Of a stretch of 64,000 bases of DNA, positions 6,769-15,518 are shown in pieces. Source of the DNA: an uncultured Clostridia bacterium (GTDB lineage: Bacteria > Bacillota > Clostridia > Christensenellales > Borkfalkiaceae). The stretch is taken from contig CANQWN010000002.1 of the NCBI GenBank assembly GCA_947627575.1, forward strand, positions 1-64,000, given 5' to 3'. The stretch's first letter is position 1, and every line of letters begins with the position of its first letter. The translations under genes were made by a program, and so were the position numbers. A model generated the notes under the pieces. The model was given only the letters and a program-made list of their open reading frames with translations, searched no databases and had not been told where the DNA came from.

Positions 6769-7965
6769 TTATAAAAGTTCGGCGGTTTCGCGGGCGATAA
6801 CAAGCTCCTCATTGGTGGGGATAACAAGTACTTTTACTTTGGAATCCTTTGCGGAAATTTCGCGTACGGAACCGTCGTTTTTGCCCTCGTTGGCTTTTTT
6901 ATCCAACTTTACGCCCAAAAATTCAAGCCCTTCGCACACGCCCGCGCGAATCAACGGGGTGTTTTCGCCTATGCCTGCCGTAAATACTATGCAGTCCAGC
7001 CCGCCCATTGCCGCCGCGTATGAGCCGACGAATTTTTTGGTTTGATATGCGAACATATCGAGGGCGAGGCGGCAACGCGCGTTGCCCTGTTCTGCGCCCG
7101 CAATCAAATCGCGGAAGTCGCTTGAAACGCCGGAAATGCCGGCAACGCCGCACTTTTTATTGAGATAAGTGATTATTTCGGAATGGGACATACCCTTCTT
7201 TTTCGCAAGGAATTCCACTGCGGAAGCATCGATATCGCCCGAACGGGTGCCCATAAGCACGCCTGCAAGGGGCGTGAAGCCCATGGTGGTATCCACGCAC
7301 TTGCCGCCGTCCACCGCGGATATGGAAGAACCGTTGCCGAGATGGCAGGTTACTATTTTCAGTTCTGAAGGGTTTTTGCCCAAATATTTTGCGGCTTCGC
7401 CGGAAACGAATTTATGGCTTGTGCCGTGGAACCCGTACTTCCTCACGCCGTATTTTTTGTAATCTTCGTAATCTATGCCGTAGAGATAAGCCTTTTCGGG
7501 CATAGTTGCGTGGAAAGACGTATCGAACACAAGCGCCATGGGCGTGTTGGGCATTACTTCCATACACGCTTTAAGCCCCGTTGCCGCCGCGGGGTTGTGC
7601 AGAGGCGCAAGCTCGAAAGTTTTTTCTTCCAACGTCTTTACAACTTCGGGGGTAACAAGCGTGGTCTTTTTGAAATATTCGCCGCTGGCAACCATTCTGT
7701 GCCCTACCGCGTCTATTTCGTCCATGGATTTGATTACGCCGATTTCGCCGTCGTGCAGGGCGTGAAGCACAAGCTCGATAGCAACTTTGTGCGTGGGCAT
7801 ATCCTGTTCGTAAACTTTTTCCTTGCCGTTGCCCTTTGCTTTAAGAAGGGAACCGGGGATACCTATTCTTTCGCAACCGCCTTTGGCGAGAACCTTTTCG
7901 GTTTCCATATCGATAAGCTGATATTTAAGCGACGAGCTGCCTGCGTTTACAACGAGAATTTTCAT
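6769..7965 (-). CDS. ackA: Acetate kinase
   Basis: 398-residue kinase making ATP and acetate from acetyl phosphate, the last step of acetate fermentation. It begins MKILVVNAGSSSLKYQLID, the phosphate-binding N-terminus of the ASKHA fold. Other family signatures are seen: FDTSFHATMPEKAYLYG, KYGFHGTSHKFV, HLGNGSSI, and the DTTMGFTPLAG and MGTRSGDID segments. Start: the ATG at 7965 has AGGGAG 8 nt upstream; the frame stays open for another 21 codons upstream, but those have no family match. It lies 25 bp downstream of pta, so the two enzymes of the Pta-AckA pathway form one unit. No clear terminator follows before the yceD promoter. Confidence 0.97.
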   Translation of the reverse strand: MKILVVNAGSSSLKYQLIDMETEKVLAKGGCERIGIPGSLLKAKGNGKEKVYEQDMPTHKVAIELVLHALHDGEIGVIKSMDEIDAVGHRMVASGEYFKKTTLVTPEVVKTLEEKTFELAPLHNPAAATGLKACMEVMPNTPMALVFDTSFHATMPEKAYLYGIDYEDYKKYGVRKYGFHGTSHKFVSGEAAKYLGKNPSELKIVTCHLGNGSSISAVDGGKCVDTTMGFTPLAGVLMGTRSGDIDASAVEFLAKKKGMSHSEIITYLNKKCGVAGISGVSSDFRDLIAGAEQGNARCRLALDMFAYQTKKFVGSYAAAMGGLDCIVFTAGIGENTPLIRAGVCEGLEFLGVKLDKKANEGKNDGSVREISAKDSKVKVLVIPTNEELVIARETAELL

Positions 7966-7990
7966 TTCGTTTTTCTCCCTTACCTTTAAA

Positions 7991-8995
7991 TTATTCCGCC
8001 TGCAATGCGGTAACCGCAACTGTTGCAACTATGTCTTCCACGTTGCAACCGCGGGAAAGATCGTTGAGGGGCTTTGCAAAACCCTGACAAACGGGACCTA
8101 TAGCCATATATCCGCCGAAACGCTGGGCGATTTTGTAACCTATGTTGCCCGCGTTGATGTTGGGGAATACGAATACGTTCGCGTGCCCCGCCACGGAAGA
8201 ACCGGGGGCTTTAAGCTGCCCTACTTCGGGCGCAACCGCCGCGTCGAACTGGAATTCGCCGTCGAGGGCGAGTTCGGGCGCCGCTTCCTTGGCTAAACGC
8301 GTAGCTTCCTGTACCTTGGGTACGGATTGGGTGAATTTATCGTCGTTGCCGCTGCCCTTCGTCGAGAACGAAAGCATTGCCACTTTGGGTTCGATGCCCG
8401 CAATGGCTTTAGCCGTCTTTGCGGAGGTTATCGCTATATCGGCAAGCTGTTCCGCCGTGGGTTCGATATTTATCGCGCAATCCGCGAATACCGCAACGCC
8501 GTCGGGATTGTAGGGATTGGATTTGTCGGGCGCAATCATGATGAAGCAACTTGAAACCGTTTTGATTCCGGGCGCGGTTTTTACGACCTGAAGCCCCGGG
8601 CGCAACGTGTTTGCGGTGGAATGGCACGCACCGGACACATAGCCGTCTACGTCGCCCGCTTTAAGCATAAGCGCGCCGAACATCGTCCTGTCCTTCGCCT
8701 GTTCCTTCGCCTGCTCTTCCGTCATACCCTTCGCTTTTCTTGCTTCATACAAAATCTGCGCGTACTTTTCCGTCTTGTCGGAAGTGAGAGGATCGATAAG
8801 CGTAATCCCCGCGAGGTCTACGTGAGGGGCGACTTTTTTACATTCCGCCTCGTTGCCGATAAGCACGATTTTGGCTATCCCCTCCCGCGTTATACGCGCC
8901 GCCGCTTCGACAACGCGCTTGTCCTCGCCCTCGCAAAGCACGATGGTCTTTTTGAGGGAAGCCGCTTTTACCTTGATTTCATCAAGCAATGACAT
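7991..8995 (-). CDS. pta: Phosphate acetyltransferase
   Basis: 334-residue short-form phosphotransacetylase converting acetyl-CoA and phosphate to acetyl phosphate and CoA. It lacks the N-terminal regulatory domains of the long enterobacterial form. Visible signatures: IVLCEGEDKRVVEAA near the N-terminus, CHSTANTLRPGLQ in the middle, LDGEFQFDAAV, and the C-terminal SRGCNVEDIV segment. The ribosome site AAGGAG lies 8 nt upstream of the ATG. It is first in the pta-ackA unit, with a TTTACT-17-TATAAT promoter in the short divergent region shared with tmcAL. Confidence 0.95.
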   Translation of the reverse strand: MSLLDEIKVKAASLKKTIVLCEGEDKRVVEAAARITREGIAKIVLIGNEAECKKVAPHVDLAGITLIDPLTSDKTEKYAQILYEARKAKGMTEEQAKEQAKDRTMFGALMLKAGDVDGYVSGACHSTANTLRPGLQVVKTAPGIKTVSSCFIMIAPDKSNPYNPDGVAVFADCAINIEPTAEQLADIAITSAKTAKAIAGIEPKVAMLSFSTKGSGNDDKFTQSVPKVQEATRLAKEAAPELALDGEFQFDAAVAPEVGQLKAPGSSVAGHANVFVFPNINAGNIGYKIAQRFGGYMAIGPVCQGFAKPLNDLSRGCNVEDIVATVAVTALQAE

Positions 8996-9069
8996 ATCAA
9001 ATCTCCTTAAAACACTTTATTTATCAAAAAATTTGTTATATAATGGTTGCGGAAACAACCTACTTTTTT

Positions 9070-9098
9070 ATTATATAATAAAACTTTTAAAAAGTAAA
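9070..9098 (-). promoter_or_regulatory. pta-ackA promoter
   Basis: On the minus strand TTTACT (9098-9093), 17 bp, TATAAT (9075-9070). The same -35 hexamer is used at the fumarase and CPBP protease promoters. Plus-strand TATAAT hexamers (9039-9044, 9074-9079) also lie in this gap and could serve tmcAL, but no good -35 matches them. Confidence 0.7.
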
Positions 9099-9105
9099 GA
9101 TTAAA

Positions 9106-10266
9106 ATGAAAATTTGTGGAATAATTTGCGAATTCAATCCTTTTCACAACGGGCACGAATATCTTTTGGGACAGGCGGCGCGCCTATCGGGATGCGACGG
9201 CGTTCTTGCCCTGATGAGCGGAAATTTTACGCAACGCGGGGAAATAGCCGCGCTGGAAAAAAGCGTGCGCGCAAGGCACGCCGTGCTGGGCGGGGCGGAC
9301 TGTGTGACGGAATTGCCCGTAAGTTTTACCGTGGCGCCGGCGGAAATTTTCGCCGCGGGGGCAGTGAAACTGCTGTCTTCCGTGCCCGCGCTGGACTGTA
9401 TCGTTTTCGGGTGCGAAAGCGGCGACGAAAAAAAATTCAGGGAAGCGGCGCGCGTGCTTTCGGATGAAAGCGAACAGTTTAAGGCGGAACTTGAAAAGCA
9501 ACTTGACGCAGGCAACGGATACGCCAAAAGCTATGCGGAGGCGTTTTACCGCTGCGGCGGCGAGCGCGGGCTTTGCTCTTCCCCCAACAACATATTGGGC
9601 ATAGAATATGCGAAGGCGGTTGCCGCCGCGGGGCGGGATATACGGCTTATCCCCGTGCAGAGAATGGGTTCCGCATACGGCGACGCGGCGCTGAAAGAAA
9701 ACTTTTCCTCGGCGGCGGCGTTACGCGCGAACAGACTTTCCCCTCTTGTAAAAAGCAACGTGCCCGCTTTTGCAGCAGACGATTTTATAAACACAAAAGA
9801 TTATACGCGCGAATTCGGGCGGGCGGCGGTATACAAGCTGTATTTTACGCCCGAAGAAAAATTGAGGCGGGTTTACGGGTGCGCCGAAGGGCTTGAACAC
9901 GCGCTGAAAAGCAGATGCGCGGAAGGTTACGACGGGATTGTTGAAGGATGCACGAACAGACGTTACACCGCCGCGCGGATAAAGCGCATACTGTGCGCAA
10001 ATTTACTTGACGCCTATGCGGACGACGCGGAAGAATTTTTAAATTCCGAACTGTACCATAAGCCCATAGCCGTAAAGCAAAGCCGCGCCGACGAAATTTT
10101 AGGCGCGCTGGCAGGCTCCCCCTATCCCGTGGCGATACGCGGGCGGGACAGGAAAAACCTTTCCGTCGCCGCGCGGCGTTGTATGGACGTATGCGCGCGG
10201 GCGGACGAAATATACTCTTTGATTACGGGCGGGCAAACGGAATATTATTCCTGCATAAAAGTTTAA
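9106..10266 (+). CDS. tmcAL: tRNA(Met) cytidine acetate ligase (TmcAL/YlbM family)
   Basis: 386-residue enzyme of the YlbM family. In Bacillus subtilis TmcAL makes N4-acetylcytidine at the wobble position of elongator tRNA-Met, using ATP and free acetate. The signature start GIICEFNPFHNGHEYLL contains the HxGH nucleotide-binding motif. LMSGNFTQRGE follows at about residue 35, then SPNNILGIEY near residue 160, both characteristic of the family. Its position directly divergent from pta-ackA, the acetate-producing pathway, makes metabolic sense because acetate is its substrate; in B. subtilis it neighbours ylbN (yceD) and rpmF, both also found nearby here. The ribosome site is weak (AAAGATTAAA). 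The gene ends 4 bp before the terminator hairpin of rnpB on the opposite strand. Confidence 0.9.
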   Translation: MKICGIICEFNPFHNGHEYLLGQAARLSGCDGVLALMSGNFTQRGEIAALEKSVRARHAVLGGADCVTELPVSFTVAPAEIFAAGAVKLLSSVPALDCIVFGCESGDEKKFREAARVLSDESEQFKAELEKQLDAGNGYAKSYAEAFYRCGGERGLCSSPNNILGIEYAKAVAAAGRDIRLIPVQRMGSAYGDAALKENFSSAAALRANRLSPLVKSNVPAFAADDFINTKDYTREFGRAAVYKLYFTPEEKLRRVYGCAEGLEHALKSRCAEGYDGIVEGCTNRRYTAARIKRILCANLLDAYADDAEEFLNSELYHKPIAVKQSRADEILGALAGSPYPVAIRGRDRKNLSVAARRCMDVCARADEIYSLITGGQTEYYSCIKV

Positions 10267-10270
10267 AATA

Positions 10271-10300
10271 CGGGCTCCGCGGAAATATCCGCGGAGCCCG
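10271..10300 (-). terminator. rnpB terminator, also the convergent end of tmcAL
   Basis: A long GC-rich stem (CGGGCTCCGCGG / CCGCGGAGCCCG, 12 bp) with a loop of about 6 nt. On the minus strand it is followed by TATTTTAAAC. It lies just beyond the 3' end of the RNase P RNA and just after the tmcAL stop. Confidence 0.8.
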
Positions 10301-10306
10301 TGTGCA

Positions 10307-10660
10307 AATTCAAGATTAATCTGTAAGCCGAGTTCTGTCTGGTGCGGTCATCTATCTATACTTACGGTCGCCCGTAAGTTAAAGCGATATTGGCGGCCGG
10401 CGGCAGACGGGCAGCCTTTGCATTTAAGCAGCCGTCGGCCCAATCTTGCATCGGGTGGGGTTTAACTGGCTCGCCCCGTTACCGGGACGACGGTGAGCCC
10501 TTACCTCGCCATTGCACCCTTACAGCGTTAAACTGCGGTATATTTCTGTTCACTTTCCTTGAAGTCGCCTTCTCCTGCCGTTAGCAGGCACCCTTGCCCT
10601 GTGATGCTCGGACTTTCCTCACGGCGTTTTGCGCCCCGCGACCGCACGATTAACTTGAAT
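10307..10660 (-). ncRNA. rnpB: RNase P RNA
   Basis: About 354-nt catalytic RNA that removes tRNA 5' leaders. Diagnostic conserved blocks on the minus strand are GAGGAAAGTCCGAGC near the 5' end, then CAGGGCAAGGGTGCC, and ACAGAACTCGGCTTACAG near the 3' end. The ends were set by the P1 helix: ATTCAAGTTAATC at the 5' end pairs with GATTAATCTTGAAT at the 3' end. A promoter and terminator flank it at the expected distances. Ends are accurate to a few bases. Confidence 0.95.
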
Positions 10661-10668
10661 TTTATGTT

Positions 10669-10696
10669 ATTTTAACACGATTAAAAAAAATAGCAA
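10669..10696 (-). promoter_or_regulatory. rnpB promoter
   Basis: TTGCTA (10696-10691), 16 bp, TAAAAT (10674-10669); predicted transcription start near 10662, matching the P1-defined 5' end. Confidence 0.75.
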
Positions 10697-10715
10697 ACAA
10701 TTTTAAGCCGACATA

Positions 10716-10744
10716 TTGATTTTTTGCGGTTTTTATTTTAAAAT
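10716..10744 (+). promoter_or_regulatory. pyk promoter
   Basis: TTGATT (10716-10721), 17 bp, TAAAAT (10739-10744). It gives a leader of about 35 nt with a GAGGTG ribosome site before the pyk ATG. Confidence 0.7.
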
Positions 10745-10785
10745 ATTATCATAAGAAAATTTACGCGATATTTTTGAGGTGATTT

Positions 10786-12204
10786 ATGAAAAAGACGAAA
10801 ATTATCTGCACTCTCGGACCGGCAAGCGACAACGAAATTGTGCTTTCGGAAATGATAGACGCGGGCATGAACGTTGCAAGGCTTAACTTTTCGCACGGGA
10901 CGCACGAGGAACATGCGCAAAAAATTGCGATGCTGAAAAGATTGAGGGAGCGCAAAAAAGTGCCCCTGCCCATTATGTTGGATACAAAAGGACCCGAATT
11001 CAGGATAAAGACTTTTGCCGACGGTAAAATCACCTTGAAGGACGGAGATCCCTTTATCTTCACGACTGACGACATTATCGGCGACAAATCGCGCGTTTCC
11101 GTTTCCTACGAGGGAATATGCGAACAGATGCTGCCCGGGGATAAGATACTGCTTAATAACGGGCTTATGGTGTTTGAAGTGGTGCGCGTGGAAAAGCCCG
11201 ACGTAATATGCAAGACGCTTATCGGCGGCGAACTTTCCAACCGAAAGAGTATGTTCTTCCCCGACAAGGAACTTGATATGGTTTACCTTTCCGAACAGGA
11301 CAAGGCGGATATCAAATTCGGCGTTGAACAGGGCGTGGATTTTGTGGCTTGCTCCTTCGTTTCCAAAGCGCAGGACGTTATCGACGTAAGAAATTGGCTT
11401 AAAATGTGCGGCTCGCCTGAAAAAGAAATAGAAATTATCGCAAAAATAGAAAGCAGAGCCGGCGTTAAAAACCTTGAATCGATATTGGACGTTGCCGACG
11501 GCATTATGGTTGCGCGCGGCGACCTCGGCGTGGAAGTTCCCTTCGAGGAACTGCCCGGAATACAAAAAACGATTATAAACGCCTGCCGTATACGCGGCAA
11601 ACGCAGCGTTACGGCAACCGAAATGCTGGAATCGATGATAAAACAGCCCCGCCCTACCCGTGCGGAAATTTCAGACGTCGCCAACGCAGTTTACGACGGC
11701 TCCTCCGCGATTATGCTTTCCGGAGAAACCGCCGCGGGCGCATACCCCGTAGAAGCGGTGCGCGCAATGGCGAAGATTGCGAAACAGGCGGAACAGAACA
11801 CTTCCTACATAGCGCATATCGACGACGACAAGTTCCATATAAAAAATCTTTCCGAAGCGCTTTCGCACAGCGCCTGCACGCTTGCACAGGACATAGACGC
11901 TAAAGTTATAGTGGTTTGCACGAGGACGGGCGGCACGGCGAGAACGGTTTCGCGCTTCCGCCCCATGATAGACATAATAGGTATGACTACCGACGAGCGG
12001 GCGTACAGAAAACTTGCTTTAAGCTGGGGCGTTATCCCCGTGATGAGCGAGGAATTTTATTCCGTAGACGTACTGTTCCATTACGCAAAGCGCGCGGCGA
12101 TAGACACGGGGCTTGTTACGAAGGGCGACAAGATAGTGCTTACCGGCGGCACGCCCAACGGCAAAAGCGGAAACAGCAACCTTATAAACGTGGAAACGGT
12201 TTAA
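10786..12204 (+). CDS. pyk: Pyruvate kinase
   Basis: 472-residue glycolytic enzyme transferring phosphate from phosphoenolpyruvate to ADP. It starts MKKTKIICTLGPAS, a classic pyruvate kinase N-terminus. Family signatures follow: MNVARLNFSHGTHEEH, LDTKGPEFR, the active-site segment IIAKIESRAGVKNL with the catalytic Lys, GIMVARGDLGVE, and TATEMLESM. The C-terminal effector domain is present, but the extra PEP-utiliser-like domain of Bacillus and some Clostridia (about 585 residues) is absent. Monocistronic: own promoter upstream and a strong terminator 17 bp after the stop. Confidence 0.97.
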   Translation: MKKTKIICTLGPASDNEIVLSEMIDAGMNVARLNFSHGTHEEHAQKIAMLKRLRERKKVPLPIMLDTKGPEFRIKTFADGKITLKDGDPFIFTTDDIIGDKSRVSVSYEGICEQMLPGDKILLNNGLMVFEVVRVEKPDVICKTLIGGELSNRKSMFFPDKELDMVYLSEQDKADIKFGVEQGVDFVACSFVSKAQDVIDVRNWLKMCGSPEKEIEIIAKIESRAGVKNLESILDVADGIMVARGDLGVEVPFEELPGIQKTIINACRIRGKRSVTATEMLESMIKQPRPTRAEISDVANAVYDGSSAIMLSGETAAGAYPVEAVRAMAKIAKQAEQNTSYIAHIDDDKFHIKNLSEALSHSACTLAQDIDAKVIVVCTRTGGTARTVSRFRPMIDIIGMTTDERAYRKLALSWGVIPVMSEEFYSVDVLFHYAKRAAIDTGLVTKGDKIVLTGGTPNGKSGNSNLINVETV

Positions 12205-12220
12205 AACGGGCATAAATATA

Positions 12221-12254
12221 CCCGACTGCGCGTTTGCGCAGTCGGGTTTTTTTT
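12221..12254 (+). terminator. pyk terminator
   Basis: 11-bp perfect stem CCCGACTGCGC / GCGCAGTCGGG, 4-nt loop, then eight Ts. Confidence 0.95.
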
Positions 12255-12279
12255 GTTTTACGTACGCAGAGGCGCGCAA

Positions 12280-12621
12280 TCAGTTGCTTTCGCCCTCTTC
12301 GGGATAACGGATATCCAGCATTGCCTCCACCTCGTCTTCCTCCGCTTCGTACATATTGGAATACACCACCCCTTCATTTTCGTCCACGGGGAAAATGTCG
12401 AGGATATAAGCAAGCCGAACGCTGACGTTTTCACCCTGTTCGCTACGGAAATCGTCCTCGTATGCGGCGGCGGTCTTTTCCGCCATTGCGTCTGCCGCGT
12501 CGAAATTTTCGGCTGAAATTATTATAATCCGCTCCTCCCACTGCGGAAGCACGTCCAGAGGATTGCCGTCGTCACCGTAAAATTCGTACTTATAAAGACA
12601 ATTCAAGGCAAACTTACCCAT
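12280..12621 (-). CDS. Small acidic protein, DUF4288-like
   Basis: 113-residue, strongly acidic soluble protein without signal or membrane segment. The pattern of an N-terminal beta strand (FALNCLYKYEF), EERIIIISAENFDAADAMAEK, and a later short strand pair resembles DUF4288 proteins, whose function is unknown; this family match is from memory of the pattern and is only tentative. A clear promoter (12677-12649) and a GAGAGGTG ribosome site support a real gene. It stands alone, convergent with pyk, and nothing in the context suggests its job. Confidence 0.65.
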   Translation of the reverse strand: MGKFALNCLYKYEFYGDDGNPLDVLPQWEERIIIISAENFDAADAMAEKTAAAYEDDFRSEQGENVSVRLAYILDIFPVDENEGVVYSNMYEAEEDEVEAMLDIRYPEEGESN

Positions 12622-12648
12622 ATAAACACCTCTCTCTTTTTTTACTGA

Positions 12649-12677
12649 ATTTTAACAGTACGGCGTAAATTTGTCAA
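12649..12677 (-). promoter_or_regulatory. Promoter of the DUF4288-like gene
   Basis: TTGACA (12677-12672), 17 bp, TAAAAT (12654-12649). The remaining bases up to the next gene (12678-12807) hold no further gene or clear terminator. Confidence 0.8.
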
Positions 12678-12807
12678 CCCTTTTGGGGAAATGAACGAAA
12701 ACGGCCGCACGCAGACGTACGACCGTTGGGAGGAGATGGAAAAAACTATCCGAATATTTACTTTACGCCGTTATTATATCGTGCGATTGTGTAATCCTAA
12801 TGAAATT

Positions 12808-14340
12808 TCAATGATTTTTACATTCCGAATATATATTTTCGGCAATTTTCAGCCCGTCCGCGGCGGAACTTGTTATTCCGCCGGAATAGCCGCTTCCCTC
12901 TCCGCAGGGATAAAGCCCCTTTACCGAAACGCTTTCGCCGCGTTCGTCGCGGAGGACGCGCACGGGCGAAGTGAAGCGCGTTTCCACGCCGCTTAACACC
13001 GCCTGCGGGGAAGCGAAGCCCTTCAAACGCCTGTCCATATCGGGCAAGGCGCATTTTAACGCCTCCGCCGCTATCGGCGGCAAAATTTCGCCGAGGGGCG
13101 CAAAAACAGTACCCGCGCAATAGGTGGGTTTTACTTCACCGAAGGCGGAAGAAACCCTGTCTTTGAGAAAATCGCCGAGAAGCTGTACCGGGGCGCGGTA
13201 GGAACGGGAAGCCGAGTAAGCGCGCCGTTCCACGGACTGTTGGAAGCGCATCCCCGCAAACAGGTCGTCCGCGCCGAAATCGCAACTTTTCATCTGCACC
13301 ATAAGCGCAGAATTGGAATTATCGCCGTTGCGGGCGTAATTGCTCATACCGTTGGTGACTACGCCGCCCCTTTCGCTTGCGGCGGGAATAACTACGCCGC
13401 CCGGGCACATACAAAACGTGAATACCGTGCGGGAATGCGCGTGGGAAACCAGCTTGTAATCCGCCGCGGGAAGAAGCCGGTAACTTTTGCCGTACTGCGC
13501 GTACGATACGGCGCTGTTGAGATGTTCTATCCGCAAACCTATCGCAAACTCGCGCGCGGTCATCGCAACGCCCGCCCTTTCAAGCGCGGCGAAAGTATCG
13601 CGGGCGGAATGTCCCGGGGCGAGTACCGCGTATTGCGTTTTAAAATCTGTCTCTTCACCCGTGCGGACGTTCCTTAAAATAAGCGAATCAAGCCGCCCGT
13701 CTTTTTGCGTGAAAGATACAAAAGCGGTGTTGAAAAGATATTTTCCGCCCCGTTCCTCTATGTAACGGCGAATGTTGCGCAGTACCGTTTTGAGGTTGTC
13801 GCTTCCCACGTGGGGCTTGTTCAGATATTGCGTTTCGGGAGGCGCGCCGAATTTTACAAAGGCGGCAAGCACTTCCGCGTTAAGCCCGTCGCGCGTCTGC
13901 GTGTTGAGTTTTCCGTCCGAATAAGTTCCCGCGCCGCCCTCGCCGAACTGCACGTTGGAATTTTCGTCAAGCTCTCCGCCGGAGAAAAATTCGGAAAGGG
14001 CAGATTCCCTTTCTTCCACCCTTTCGCCGCGTTCGATTATCACGGGGCGGAAACCATGGTCGACAAGCCGCAAAGCGCAGAAAAGCCCCGCGGGTCCGCT
14101 GCCTATCACCGCCACGGACGGCGGCGACGACAATTTTTCGGGCGGAGGCGCGGGCGGCGGAGCACATTCGGAAAAAGCTATCGAATACACGTAAAAGATA
14201 TTGTTTTTATCGCGCGCGTCGAGAGATTTTTTAAGTATTTTAAAGTACTTTACGGGCTTTTTTAAGGCGTTTTCCGCAATTTTTAAAAGTTTTTGCTCGC
14301 TTTCGCCTATATGAAGTTTTATATCGTCCAGCCTCTTCAT
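12808..14340 (-). CDS. FAD-dependent dehydrogenase of the COG2509 type
   Basis: 510-residue flavoprotein of unknown substrate. After an N-terminal domain of about 65 residues (MKRLDDIKLHIGESEQKLL) and a proline-rich linker (APPPAPPPEK) comes the dinucleotide fold VAVIGSGPAGLFCALRL. The family marker FGEGGAGTYSDGKLNT follows near residue 130, and a C-terminal FAD segment GLYPCGEGSGYSGGITSSA closes the protein. The reaction is not established for this family. Its start codon overlaps the stop of the preceding BaiN-type flavoprotein by 4 nt (ATGA), implying translational coupling. It ends the ferritin-like/flavoprotein unit. The family call is secure; the function is open. Confidence 0.85.
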   Translation of the reverse strand: MKRLDDIKLHIGESEQKLLKIAENALKKPVKYFKILKKSLDARDKNNIFYVYSIAFSECAPPPAPPPEKLSSPPSVAVIGSGPAGLFCALRLVDHGFRPVIIERGERVEERESALSEFFSGGELDENSNVQFGEGGAGTYSDGKLNTQTRDGLNAEVLAAFVKFGAPPETQYLNKPHVGSDNLKTVLRNIRRYIEERGGKYLFNTAFVSFTQKDGRLDSLILRNVRTGEETDFKTQYAVLAPGHSARDTFAALERAGVAMTAREFAIGLRIEHLNSAVSYAQYGKSYRLLPAADYKLVSHAHSRTVFTFCMCPGGVVIPAASERGGVVTNGMSNYARNGDNSNSALMVQMKSCDFGADDLFAGMRFQQSVERRAYSASRSYRAPVQLLGDFLKDRVSSAFGEVKPTYCAGTVFAPLGEILPPIAAEALKCALPDMDRRLKGFASPQAVLSGVETRFTSPVRVLRDERGESVSVKGLYPCGEGSGYSGGITSSAADGLKIAENIYSECKNH

Positions 14341-15518
14341 ACCTTTCCGCCGTATTTTGCGAGTATATCTTCAGCAACCGCCCTTGCGCTTTCAAAAGCC
14401 CAATGCAGGTTGTATCCGCCGCAATCCCCGTCCACGTCCAGAATTTCGCCTGCAAAATAGAGATTTTTAACTAATTTGCTTTCCAACTTTTCGGAAACCT
14501 CGCCTGCGTTTATGCCGCCGCGCGTTACCTGCGCGCTGTCGAATCCCAGCGTGCCCGTCACTTCAAGGGTATAATTTTTTAGACATTCGGCTACTGCGGA
14601 AGGGGAACTTCCCGCACGGCGCAAAACCGCGCGGGCGATTGCGCTATGTACTATCCCGGCAAGGATATTTTCGCCGAAAAAGCCGCTTGCCGCCCGCCTT
14701 TCAAGCGTGGCTGCTATCTTGTCCGCGGAAATTCCGGGGAGAAATTCTATTGATAAAACGCCCGTCTGCGACGCAAACGCGGGCGAAACCCCGAATACCG
14801 CGTTACCGGACACGCCGTAATCGGTGAAAATGACATCGCCTTCCGCCCTCTTTACCGTCCTTCCGTCCACAACGGCGGAAACGGCGCAGTCGGCGCGCAC
14901 GCCCTTTAAGCCCTTTATGTGGGTTTTATCCGTTTTCAGCTGTACCAGAGAGGGAAAAAGCGGCGTAAGGGTATGCCCCAACCCGACGGCAAGCGAATAT
15001 GCGGAACCGTCTGTGAAGTACTGCTTTTGCGCCTTGCCGCCCGTGCAGAGGACGACGCAATCCGCCGAATAGCGCGATCCGTCCGCGCAAAGGACGGTAA
15101 ACCCGCGGGAAACAGCCGCGGCGCGCTTGTTGAAAAGTATTTCGGCACCCTGCTTTTCCGCCGTGACGTACAACGCTTCCGAAAGCGCGGAAGCCTGCCT
15201 GCCGGAGGGATATATCCTCCCCCTGCCGTCGCTTACGAAAAGGCAATCCAAAATGTCCAGACCGCCGTAAGGGTCGTTGCAGGCGATTTTTTGCACAAGC
15301 GGCAAATTGCCGCCGTGGTAGTGCGAAATATCCAGATCGAGATTGGACAGGTTGCCCTGCCCGTTACCCGAAGCGGCAAGTTTTCTGCCCGCCCTTTCAG
15401 AGGCTTCAAGAACGCCTATTTTAAGTTTTTCACACCGCGACAGGCGGCACGCGGCGGCAAGTCCCGCCGCGCCCGCGCCGACTATCAGCACGTCGTAATT
15501 TTTCATGGTTCGCTTCAA
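14337..15518 (-). CDS. BaiN/HI0933-family NAD(P)/FAD-dependent oxidoreductase
   Basis: 393-residue flavoprotein of the HI0933/YhiN family. The N-terminal Rossmann motif VLIVGAGAAGLAAACRL (about 9-25) is followed by ASERAGRKLAASGNGQGNLSN, the family's conserved lysine-rich flavin site. The C-terminal segment YFAGEILDVDGDCGGYNLHWAF contacts FAD. Relatives include BaiN, implicated in bile-acid A-ring reduction, but most members are uncharacterised, so no bile-acid role should be assumed. It sits between a ferritin-like gene (4-nt overlap at 15515-15518) and a COG2509 flavoprotein (4-nt overlap). Three coupled genes suggest a shared redox or iron-related function. Confidence 0.85.
   Translation of the reverse strand: MKRTMKNYDVLIVGAGAAGLAAACRLSRCEKLKIGVLEASERAGRKLAASGNGQGNLSNLDLDISHYHGGNLPLVQKIACNDPYGGLDILDCLFVSDGRGRIYPSGRQASALSEALYVTAEKQGAEILFNKRAAAVSRGFTVLCADGSRYSADCVVLCTGGKAQKQYFTDGSAYSLAVGLGHTLTPLFPSLVQLKTDKTHIKGLKGVRADCAVSAVVDGRTVKRAEGDVIFTDYGVSGNAVFGVSPAFASQTGVLSIEFLPGISADKIAATLERRAASGFFGENILAGIVHSAIARAVLRRAGSSPSAVAECLKNYTLEVTGTLGFDSAQVTRGGINAGEVSEKLESKLVKNLYFAGEILDVDGDCGGYNLHWAFESARAVAEDILAKYGGKV

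Noticed and set aside
9045..9060. Small hairpin GGTTG/CAACC between pta and tmcAL
   Set aside because: Only 5 bp with no T run; too weak to call a terminator or operator.
10390..10584. Plus-strand open frame of 64 codons
   Set aside because: It lies inside the RNase P RNA gene on the opposite strand.
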